Positions 21,401 to 30,941 of a DNA stretch of 64,000 nt are shown piece by piece. The stretch is from Periplaneta americana (Eukaryota; Arthropoda; Insecta; Blattodea; Blattidae): the NCBI RefSeq assembly GCF_040183065.1, contig NC_091132.1, positions 162,636,102 to 162,700,101 of the forward strand. Reading direction: 5' to 3'. Position 1 is the stretch's first letter; every line of letters begins with the position of its first letter. Below the pieces are notes generated by a model. It saw only the letters and a program-made list of their open reading frames with translations, had not been told where the DNA came from and did no database searches. Position numbers and translations under genes: made by a program.

Positions 21401-22750
21401 CTACCCGGGAAATCTACCAGACACCGATCCAATTTTGCCCTCTATATACACAGACCTCAAAGTGGGCTGACAACCGTCAAGCAGCCAACATTGAGTGCAC
21501 ACTGACTCTGTGTGACTTAAATTGTGGTTTTCTGTTAACGAGCAGTGACGTGCATTATGTAAAATCAACGTTTCAGGCATAACTCCCTGTAAAGTTGATT
21601 TGAATAATTTGGAGGGAGAAATTGTTCCGGGACAGGGCATCGAACCTGGGACCTTTGGTTAAACGTACCAACGCTGTACCAACTGAGCTACCCGGGAAAT
21701 CTACCACACACCGATCCAAGTTTGCCCTCTATATACACAGACCTCAAAGTGGGCTGACAACCGTCAGGCAACCAACATTGAGTGCACACTGACTCTGTGT
21801 GACTAAATTGTGGTTTTCTGTTAACGAGCAGTGACGTGCATTATGTAAAATCAACGTTTCAGGCATAACTCCCTGTAAAGTTGATTTGAATAATTTGGAG
21901 GGAAAAATTGTTCCGGGGCCGGTCATCGAACCTGGGACCTTTGGTTAAACGTACCAACGCTCTACTAGAAGAGCTACCCGGGATATCTACCAGACACCGA
22001 TCCAATTTTGCCCTCTATATACACAGACCTCAAAGTGGGCTGACAACCGTCAAGCAACCAACATTGAGTGCACACTGACTCTGTGTGACTTAAATTGTGG
22101 TTTTCTGTTAACGAGCAGTGACGTGCATTATGCAAATCAACGTTTCAGGCATAACTCCCTGTAAAGTTGATTTGAATAATTTGGAGGAAAAAATTGTTCC
22201 GGGGCCGGGTATCGAACCTCGTACCTTTGGTTAAACATACCAACTCTCTACCTACTGAGCTACCCGGGAAATCTACCAGACACCGATCCAATTTTGCCCT
22301 CTATATACACAGACCTCAAAGTGGGCTGACAACCGTCAAGCAACCAACATTGAGTGCACACTGACTCTGTGTGACTTAAATTGTGGTTTTCTGTTAACGA
22401 GCAGTGACGTGCATTATGCAAATCAACGTTTCAGGCATAACTCCCTGTAAAGTTGATCTTAATAATTTGGAGGGAGAAATTGTTCCGGGGCAGGGCATCG
22501 AACCTGGGACCTTTGGTTAAACGTACCAACGCTCTACCAACTGAGCTACCCCGGGGAATCTACCAGACACCGATCCAATTTTGCCCTCTATATACACAGA
22601 CCTCAAAGTGGGCTGACAACCGTCAAGCAACCAACATTGAGTGCACACTGACTCTGTGTGACTTAAATTGTGGTTTTCTGTTAACGAGCAGTGACGTGTA
22701 TTATGCAAATCAAGCTTTCAGGTATAACTCCCTGTAAAGTTGATCTTAAT
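18448..22750 (-). repeat. Tandem array of 15 units of about 287 bp, each with a tRNA-like block
   Basis: Unit starts, marked by 'aatttggagg', lie at 18451, 18738, 19024, 19311, 19598, 19886, 20172, 20459, 20746, 21033, 21319, 21606, 21892, 22178 and 22464, with a further start at 22751. Spacing is 286-288 bp. On the minus strand, about 20-91 bp inside each unit, lies a tRNA-like block: A box 'tagctcagttggtagagc', an anticodon-type stem TTGGT-loop-ACCAA with loop ACGTTTA, and B box 'ggttcgatgcc'. The T stem is degenerate. The rest of the unit has no open frame. Units 2, 6, 10 and 13 carry a variant D-arm ('agctcttctagtagagc') with 'cccgggatatc' at their edge; the others have 'ctcagttggtag'. 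The array looks like a SINE turned into a satellite. Repeated short open frames on both strands are by-products. Confidence 0.95.
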
Positions 22751-22756
22751 AATTTG

Positions 22757-22925
22757 GAGGGAAAAATTGGATCGGTGTCTGGTAGAGTTCCCGGGTAGCT
22801 GAGCTGGTAGAGCATTGGTACGTTTAATCAAAGGTCTCGGGTTCGATGCCCGGCCCTGGAACAATTTTTCCCTCCAAATTATTCAAATCAACATTACAGG
22901 GAGTTATACCTGAAAGCTTGATTTG
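22757..22925 (+). repeat. Inverted partial unit closing the 287-bp array
   Basis: After the last forward unit start at 22751 the sequence switches strand. 'ggatcggtgtctggtaga', a plus-strand tRNA-like block (A box 'tagctgagctggtagagc', B box 'gggttcgatgccc') and 'ttttccctccaaattattc' are the reverse complement of normal unit order. The switch occurs at the shared heptamer AAAATTG. Differences from the array (for example ctgagctggtag, aatcaaagg) show this copy has diverged on its own. Confidence 0.92.
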
Positions 22926-24539
22926 CAGAATTATAACACTATGTAAGAATTCCATGAGCAATACCAATGAAAAAATAATCTGATGTAAAGTTTGCTAGAA
23001 ACAGTGTAGGTGTAACTAAAATTGAATTTGTATTGTTAGTGCCTGAATGTCTAAAATTATTTATGATATAAACATTTTTTCCAATCATTGGCAAAAAATT
23101 CTGACCTAATGAACTTTACAATATATATCATAGCTGGGAAACAGTATCATTAATTTTGCAGTCATGAATGAAGGCATGCTTATAGTAAGGTTAAGTTACG
23201 GGCCGTCTGCGAGCCGCTACTTACTGGGAGGATCCAGTAATGAAGGCTGTATAATGCATGTGCAGGTAGCAGCTTGTAGTTAGTTCGAGGGACGTTTTGA
23301 CAGAAAATGACTATGTCCGTGTGTAGTAGCTGTAGTAATTGTGACTAATTGTTTTCTGTTTAAAAGAAAATATCAGTCAAGAATGTGCTAAAATCACACT
23401 TTAAATGCTTGTGAGAGTTAAAAAGAATTTCAAAGGCAGATCCCAGGACAGTATTGTTTGCTGTGGAAGCATTATTTCCACACATTCTTTCTTACTGATA
23501 TCAGTTTCAAAAAATTATCAAATATACTCTCAGTAAATATATAAAGAAAATAAAAATACTAAATATACGCGCAGTGACCGTATCTGACTTTGTCCAGTTG
23601 CGGCTGTTGCATTTTCCCAATATGTAGGCATGCTCAGGTGGCCTGTAACTAAAAAAATTCTTAATGAACACACAAAGACATTACAACTCTGCTTATTTTT
23701 CAGCAGAAATTTAGAAAGGCAAGAAATATCAATCAGCATTGGTCTAAGTATCAATACAGATGCACTTCCAGATATTCGAAGCAGGTGAAATATTTCCCCA
23801 TAGGTATCACTTTTGGACGACCTTTCGGATGTGTATAGGCGTTTATGTTTGTTTGGGCTTTCCGATCCCGGATAATTTTTTCCACATTTGAGCCGTGCTC
23901 GATGTCTCAATCAATTCTACTAACCCGCTGTACCACTGACAGCCTTCGCATTCCGCCATATTGCTGACAACGCCATCTTTTCATGCATAATTCCTGTTAA
24001 CTTTCCTACTGCCTGGCTGGATAACAGGGTACGTTAGAGAGAGGGAAAGCTAGTCTTTTTGGTAGCTACGAAGAGATTGAAAACTCACTCAGGAACTCGG
24101 TGTCGTACATTAGACATCGGAAGTATACTCAGACAGGTGTGGTAGACGCGATTGCAATATCACTTAGGAGACCGGTGTTGTAGGGATAAGTATACTTTGG
24201 AAATTTGGTCGTACTGTAAATTCAGTGAACTGGCACTGTGAGGATAAGTAGAGTTTATTTTATCTGTTATTGTGTGCCGTTTAACTTTCGGCACCCTGTG
24301 TTTCTTTCTTTCTTTTTTTTTTTTTTCCTTCCTAATTGATGTCATTTTTCTTGTTAGTTACCCTTACTTCTCATAGATGGCATCCTATCCGCCATTTTAG
24401 GTCTCATTCTTCCTTTTTATAGATAGCTTGTTTTCTTTCCGCCATTCATGGTCTCTTACTTCTCACGTATAAGGAGCGAATTTAAGTTATCACGTGACAT
24501 GGGTTTTAGATTTTCATTGGCCCTATTCACATTAATTGT
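22926..24539. other. Unassigned region right of the array
   Basis: No gene was recognised. A 126-codon minus-strand frame (23530-23910) has no motif I know. A T run lies at 24307-24325. Positions 23180-23330 are more G+C-rich ('cgggccgtctgcgagccgct'). Confidence 0.3.
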
Positions 24540-25330
24540 TAATTAGCGTCGGTTCTCCTGAGAGGGACGCTTGACGCAGTGCAGTCTGGGGTCGACGCTC
24601 GAAGAGTATGGTTGTGTGACAGCCGTGGAGAGCTGAGAGGTTTTTGTTTAGCGACTATCCATGATGCGATCACGGATAACCCAGTCCGGGCAGGGACATG
24701 TACTGCTGCAGTCGGGACTCGATCGGGGATAGTGCCTTACTACATGTAGAAGCGTGGCCGAGCTGTGCTTTGGTGTGCTGTGTGATAATGGAGGCATGAG
24801 AGTGGAAGAGAGGCCATTGTTGTTTGGTTTCGAGGCTGGCCTACCAGGGATCATAACAGGTTTTTCTACATCAGTAATTGTATGTTTCTTTGATTAGTAG
24901 AAGTATATTTGATTTCATACCGAGTATTAGGTAATTCAAGTATAAGCTGGCATTCGTCAAGTGTATATTTTACATTGGTTGTGTTTGGTTTCGTATTAGT
25001 GCTTTCTGCCACATCCGACAAGTTTGGACTTGTCTAGCAAGTTACTTATACTTATAATCTGTGGGTATAGATGGTGTTACTATTGTGTGTAACGGTGAAT
25101 GCCAGTTGAGTGACGATTAGTGGCAAGCCAGTTTCGATGCATTGGTGGAGTTATAGGTGGCTGTATTTCTACTGCATCCTTTTGTTCATTCTCCAATTAA
25201 CGGAAGTGCTAATTAATAAATGTAAACGGATAGTTGATCATTTATACTGAGCGTTTTCTTTTGTACCACCTCGCCCATGAAACAATCGACAGTATCATAC
25301 GGTTGACAGCAGGGCGAAACTTTATCGTTT
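24540..25330. other. G+C-rich unassigned block, possible promoter or LTR-like sequence
   Basis: The block is distinctly richer in G+C and CpG than its neighbours ('ggtcgacgctcgaagagt', 'gactcgatcggggatagtgc') and contains no long open frame. An AATAAA lies near 25216. It could be the promoter or non-coding exon of a gene outside the window, or a solitary LTR. I could not find matching termini or a target duplication. Confidence 0.25.
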
Positions 25331-27348
25331 AAGTATTATTTACTTATTATTTATACCAACTATTCAACTTAAACAGAGGCCCACCGTTGCAATTGTAATT
25401 ATTCGTGTTTATCACTTTGGAGGTTAATTAATTACGTTGTTCTGACGCACTGCAATATACGTCGATTTGTGAGTTGAGTAGAAGACTCGGGAATATGGCT
25501 GTGAATAGTCTAATTGGTTACTACCTCTACTTGCATCGATCATTTTGAACACTAATTTCATTACAGAACTTTGATGATTTCTGTGTTAGCGATCTCTTTT
25601 CTCTCTCTCTCTCTCTCTGAGTTTATCTTCCTTTGTATTATATGGTGCAGATGTGTCATTGTGAAATGAAGTTATTGTAACTGCTTAGCTATAATATTTG
25701 ACATACTAGTTGAATGTGTGTTGTTCTCTGATACTAGAACGTTCCGTTCAGGAAATAGTGCACTAATATACATGGCTCTTACGTACTGTGAGAATTATAT
25801 ATAACTTCGAATTCACAATCGTAGATCATACAGAATAGCGCTCAATCATGTATAGTGTTAAATGGAATACATGTATTCTGAGTATTGAATGACTGACATA
25901 GTGTGAGAGTGGTAGATATGATAATGCAACACATATTTTTAGATTGTAATTTTGTCACAGCACTAGTTATTCAGCTTCATTATTAATTGTATCACATCAG
26001 TTCATTTGTGTATTGTTTATTTATTCTTTCATCAATTACACTGTTTGTTATAAACTTGCATTTGTTATTTCATCACTATAGGGATATCTTATGCGAAGTT
26101 TTACCGTCAGATGGCAGGAGCGTTCCATGCAGGGCAACATGTTGTAGGGCTATGTTTTTTCATATGCTACAGTTCATACGCTTTCCCGCTTGTTGGAATT
26201 TCTGTGCGTGTCAAAATTATATTTACAGTTATTTTGTATAACCTAGTATACTTTAATATATTTCAATATTTTCTTACCTCATAATTTAATTTAATTTACA
26301 ATAATAACGTAAATCTGTATAATATTTCCCCGAGATCGTTAGGGAAATCTGCAGTATGCAGAATATAAATACGAGTAAATTGAATGTTCATGAACCTAAA
26401 CGAGAACTTTGAGAACAATATGCACAAAGAAAAATATAGGAAATATGTCGAAAGTGAATATTGCCCTCTTGAATTATTAATATTTAATAACCGTACGCTA
26501 AAACCAGGATATGCAGCCACCAATGTGGTTTTCTTTTTATAGGGAAGAGACTATCGAGATTGAATTCCTTGTATTTTTTCTGTAGTTACAGAAAGATCAA
26601 ATGCAATTTTTAATAGGATGACATAATATGATCGAAATAGTATCACGATTATTAGTGTGTTTTGTAGGTTAAGGACATGTAGTTTTCAATACTCTATGGG
26701 ATGATTTTGAACTTAAAACATGGCTTTAATAATTAGGGTAAGGGACATTAAAAACATTATTCACGAAATGGATTTCACTAGGGATCGTCCTGGATAATAA
26801 ACATTCCAGTTTATCGAGAGTTTACTGCAGGCGTAAACTTCGGAGACTCCTACAACTACTGCATATAATCTAAGCTAACATAGCTCGCTGTCGAGGTTGC
26901 ATATGTTTTTATAAATTTATCTTTTTCCTCTTCCAAAATGAAACTATAGTCAACAATTCCTTACTTGAAGTAGTTACTTTTATTTAATAGCTAGCACTTT
27001 CAAGGACCAATTTTATTACTTATATTTTTTAAGGTTTAAAGCATATATACAGAATATTTCGGGACCTGATTGAAGACAAAAAGCTTTCCCTGGTTTTTAC
27101 ATATAGGAACATAACAAAAATTTGCCATTTTTAGTTGTTTTTAAGAGTATTTAATATACTAATACACTACGCATATCCTCAATGTTTATATACCGAAAAA
27201 CAAATGCACACGCAAAGCACATCTCTCATAGTACACGTGCGCTATCTGTTGGTGCTAGTTCAGGATATCCCTATTCCACTGCGCCCACTTTTAAACTCAA
27301 TGCCTTTAACATGTGACGAGTGGCACAAATTGGTAGCAGAGTAGGACC
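25331..27348. other. Unassigned; probable 3' flank of zinc-finger gene A
   Basis: No element was recognised. On the minus strand an AATAAA lies at 26979-26984, about 550 bp after the gene A stop, and is a candidate polyadenylation signal. The region right of it up to 27348 would then be the gene A 3' UTR. Confidence 0.35.
25600..25619. repeat. (CT)n microsatellite
   Basis: A short uninterrupted CT repeat in otherwise unassigned sequence. Confidence 0.95.
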
Positions 27349-27530
27349 TTACATTGTAATGAAATGGTCTCTCGAAGTGTGTAGGTGGGCGTGAATCCTG
27401 AGGTGACCCGATTCTGACAAACAGTTTTCGCAGATATTACATCTGAGTAGTCTCTCGTCTGTGTATAGGCGGCCGAGATTCCTGAGATGTCTCGATTATA
27501 ACTCCTTCCACGTACATCACATTTGCATAG
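27349..27530 (-). pseudogene. Relic of two further zinc fingers beyond the gene A stop
   Basis: Directly after the TGA at 27531-27533 the finger pattern continues. The next finger begins 'LCKCDVRGRSYN' (second Cys changed to Arg), then needs a frameshift near 27487 to read 'RHLRNLGRLYTDERLL'. A well-formed last finger follows, RCNICENCLSESGHLRIHAH with LH, then TSRDHFITM and a stop at 27349-27351. The stop at 27531 sits where the linker has AGA or AGG in the other fingers (TGER linker, Arg codon to TGA). I infer that the ancestral protein had twelve fingers and lost the last two. Confidence 0.82.
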
Positions 27531-28497
27531 TCACTCGCCTTTGTGTAAGCGGACGTGTTGCTTGAAATGTCCCGGGTATGTGAAACGTTTTTCACAGATA
27601 TCGCATTTGAATGGCTTTTCGCCTGTGTGTATCCGTGCATGCATGTCTAAAACTGCTTTTCGCGAGAAACATTTACCACAGACGTCGCATTTGAACGGCC
27701 TTTCGCCCGTGTGTGTACGTACATGTCTATTTAAAATTGGCGATTGTGAGAAACACTTCCCACACACCTCACATTTGAATGGCTTTTCGCCTGTGTGTAC
27801 CCGTGCATGTCTACTTAAAACTGATGATTGAGAATAACTTTTCCCACACACCTCGCATTTGAATGGTCTTTCGCCTGTGTGTATGCGCGCATGTTTGTAT
27901 AAAATTGACGGTTGTGAGAAACACTTTTCACACACTTCGCACTTGAATGGCCTTTCGCCTGTGTGTGTGCGTTCATGTGACTTTAAATTTCCTGAAACTG
28001 AGAAGCACTTTCCACACAATCCACATTTAAACGGCATTTCCCCAGTGTGTGTGCGTACATGTATGTTTAAACTATTAGAAGTTGAAAAACACACGCCACA
28101 CATTTCGCATTTGTATGGCCTCTCTCCTGTGTGTATGCGTGCATGTATCATCATATCGCATGATCTTTTGAAGGATTTCCCACATACATGGCAATGAAAT
28201 TGCGTGCCGCCTGTGTGTAGGAAGGCATGGTTCTTTAAATCACTCGATTTCGGAAAACACTTCCCACAGATATCGCATTTTAATGGCTTCCTTATTGTAT
28301 GTGTACGGAAATGAAGTTTCAGTGATTCCAGTGTTACAAAAACCTCATTGCACATATTACACTTGATAGAATTACGACTTATGTCATTCGTATCTGTACA
28401 GTCAAATCTGTCACTACCACAGTGTGTCAATTTGTCTTCTTCATTATCAGTGCTGTGGCATACTGGTGACACACTCTTGTCGACATTATACATAAAG
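27531..28497 (-). CDS. Zinc-finger gene A, exon 4: ten C2H2 fingers
   Basis: The acceptor ttgatttcag precedes 28497, and the exon opens with one base completing the split codon (AG|C), then TTT ATG. An acidic 45-residue lead-in (with 'CHSTDNEEDKL') precedes ten fingers of the CX2CX12HX3H type, from IKCNMC (about residue 45) to FKCDICEKRF. Most are joined by TGE(R/K)PFKC linkers typical of sequence-specific DNA binding. Finger 2 is preceded by TIRKPLKC and finger 3 by TGGTQFHC, which are weaker linkers. The protein is expected in the nucleus as a transcription factor; its target cannot be read from sequence. The coding frame ends at TGA 27531-27533, inside a linker. Phase 2 entry matches exon 3 at 40294-40376, 11.8 kb away across an intron full of transposons. 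Confidence 0.93.
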
Positions 28498-28585
28498 CTG
28501 AAATCAATACAAAAAATTTATCAGACTCCAGAATTGTTTATGTGGTGATATTAAAACATAACAGGCATTATAAGTATATAAACTT

Positions 28586-29330
28586 ACATTTAGATTTAGA
28601 TTTTATTTAATAATAACATATACATAAAAACGTTACATTAAAATACCTCGAAAGAGCAAAGCTTGTGTTCGGGGACAGTTCCGTTACATAGATACAAAGT
28701 ATGTGATACTTTGTAGACAAAATACTTAAGAAAAAGGCTCACATAAAGGTTATAATAAAATTAGTAAATAATAATACTAATAATAACTGACTGAAAAAAG
28801 AGACGATGTTTAGATTGATGGATTAATATTAAATTATTATTAGTAGTATAATTAGTGCAGGTCATGTTGATATAGTAACCAAGATAAAATAGAAAAATAC
28901 AATTAGGATAGAAATAAACTTGTTTTACAATACATGGTACATAATATATATACAGGGAAGTCTGTCATATAAATTTTTTAATTCTGGATCTGAAAATTTC
29001 ATTGCTTAAAGTAGTCAATTCTGGATTAAATTTTATTATCGAATTATATAGACGTGTACTGTGTAGAAAAGCAGCAGATGTGAAATATTTAGGTTCAACT
29101 AATTTAAGAATTTCATTTTGTCTTGTATTATGATCATGTGGCTGAGCTACAAATTTCATTCTATTTTTATGATAGAATTTAATTAAAGAGTATTTATAAA
29201 TTTGGTCAATTCTAAAAACATTCAATTCGGAATGGATCAAATTTGTTGGATAATCCAGTCGCCTTTTCAAACAAATTTTGATTATACGTTTTTGCAACAT
29301 AATTAGAGAAAAGATATTCACATTGTCTAG
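28586..29330 (-). pseudogene. LINE ORF2 C-terminal fragment with 3' UTR
   Basis: On the minus strand from about 29321 a frame of 118 codons reads 'LQKRIIKICLKRRLDYPTNL', 'IYKYSLIKFYHKN', 'HDHNTRQNEILKL', 'STRLYNSIIKF' and closes 'IFRSRIKKFI' at 28965. This is the post-palm end of a CR1-type reverse transcriptase (the HNTR motif is characteristic). The 3' UTR continues to an A/T-rich tail that reads 'aaatctaaatctaaatg' at 28586 on that strand. The element is 5'-truncated, but the remaining frame is open. It lies in the large intron of gene A, 90 bp upstream of exon 4. Confidence 0.75.
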
Positions 29331-29734
29331 GTGGTGTCTATAATTATATTACAACCCATATCTTTTCATTTTTAGGGTCGTATTCATAGACGAGACTTTT
29401 GGCCAAAGGTGACTTTGGAAAGAACAAAGTCACCATTTTCCTATTCACAGTAGACACTTTGACGAAAGTAAACATGAATCGTGACTTTACTTGGAAGTCG
29501 CCGAAAATCTATACTTTGACTTTGGTTCGTAAATATAAGGAAAATGGCTCATATTTGGACAATTGTTGAATTTGCCAAGGTTATTGAGGACATCCAGGAC
29601 ATTATTAAAACTGTTCATGTTCCTTGGTTTATTATTATAGATTATAAATTCAAATGAAGGTACAGATTTGATAAACAGACAGTATCCTCATCATGTTTTA
29701 ACTTTCATAATAATAATCACAGAGGATTATCTGT

Positions 29735-30285
29735 ACTTAATTACTTACAAATGGCTTTTAAGGAACCCGAAGGTTCATTGCCGCCCTCACATAAGCCCGC
29801 CATCGGTCCCTATCCTGTGAAAGATTAATCCAGTCTCTATCATCATATCCCATCTCCCTCAAATCCATTTTAATATTATCCTCCTATCTACATTTCGGCC
29901 TCCCCAAAGGTCTTTTTCCCTCCGGTCTCCCGACTAACACTCTATATGCATTCCTGGATTCGCCCGTAAGTGCTACATGCCCTGCCCATCGCAAACGTAT
30001 GGATTTAATGTTCCTAATTATGTCAGGTGAAGAATACAATGCGTGCAGTTCTGCGTTGTGTAACTTTCTCCATTCTCCTGTAACTTCATCCCTCTTAGCC
30101 CCAAATATTTTCCTAAGCGCCTTATTCTCAAACACCCTTAACTTATGTTCCTCTCTCAGAGTGAGAGTCCAAGTTTCACAACCATACAGAACACCCGGTA
30201 ATATAACTGTTTTATAAATTCTAACTTTCAGATTTTTTGACAGCAGACTAAATGATAAAAGCTTCTCAACCGAATAATAACACGC
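29735..30285 (-). mobile_element. LINE reverse-transcriptase tail with 13-bp target duplication
   Basis: The 13-bp direct repeat GAGGATTATCTGT flanks it (29722-29734 and 30286-30298). The minus-strand reading contains 'YKTVILPGVLYGCETWTLTL', 'LRKIFGAKRDEVTGEWRKLH', 'RLRWAGHVA', 'RPEGKRPLGRP', a TAG in place of Trp near 29886, then 'MDLREMGYDDRDWINLSQDR' and 'YVRAAMNLRVP'. It is the same family as 34440-35229, 37770-37925 and 51190-51512. It is the extreme 3' end of a truncated LINE whose tail on this strand is (TAAG)n-like. It lies in intron 3 of gene A. Confidence 0.88.
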
Positions 30286-30941
30286 GAGGATTATCTGTTC
30301 CAGCAATAATACAACTTATTTCATCGTGATTTTACGCTAAAGGTAAGAATTGATAGCTTAATATTGATTTTGATTATTTAATTCTATAGAGAATAGGTTA
30401 TACAGTTGCCTATGCAGTTAATTTACGAGTATAATCCTTGCGGTCGTCATATAATATTTTCTTCATATGCATTTCAGATAATTTTCAAATAGTGTCTGCA
30501 GACATGCAGGGAGTAACTCTGCCAACTGTCAGCAGAATAATATGTCTCCCTTATAGTCTCTCATTGGTGGCATCTCCTTATCTTCCATATCTTCAGATTA
30601 AAATTATTTTATGATGAAACAATGTGAGGGCTTAATGTGAAACTAATGTAACTACAATCCATGTTTTATTCACAGGAAAATTCTCAACACGCAATACTAT
30701 TTGAGATGAACTATATCATCATATTTTGTAGTTACGAATTGTATTATATAGACTATAATAGTCTACTGTTCGGACTGAGTTATGATTTTTGTGACAAGAA
30801 CAAATTATTATCGATTAGTATAAAGATCTAAAAATGTCAATTTTTGTACTTATGTTAATTTCACACTAAGTCCTCGATATTATTCTTATGTAAAGCTGCA
30901 AGAAGAGTTAATAATCGCTTAACACGTAGCAATGTTCAATT

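Noticed and set aside
19040..22737. Repeated 60-94 codon frames on both strands of the array
   Set aside because: They recur only because the non-coding unit recurs; both strands are open in the same places and no protein motif is present.
18448..22750. CRISPR-like repeat array
   Set aside because: The whole 287-bp unit repeats with no variable spacers, and the context is eukaryotic.
18448..22925. Sixteen functional tRNA genes
   Set aside because: The A and B boxes are good, but the T stem is mispaired, the anticodon loop lacks the usual U33, and the blocks sit inside identical 287-bp repeats. They are tRNA-like SINE heads.
23530..23910. 126-codon minus-strand frame
   Set aside because: No recognisable motif, no splice or start context, and a composition like its AT-rich surroundings. 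Not annotated as a gene.
24540..25330. LTR retrotransposon
   Set aside because: No paired LTR, primer-binding site, gag or pol sequence was found, so only an unassigned G+C-rich block is reported.
27523..28197. Plus-strand frames of 102 and 112 codons opposite the gene A fingers
   Set aside because: They are antisense shadows of the repetitive zinc-finger exon.
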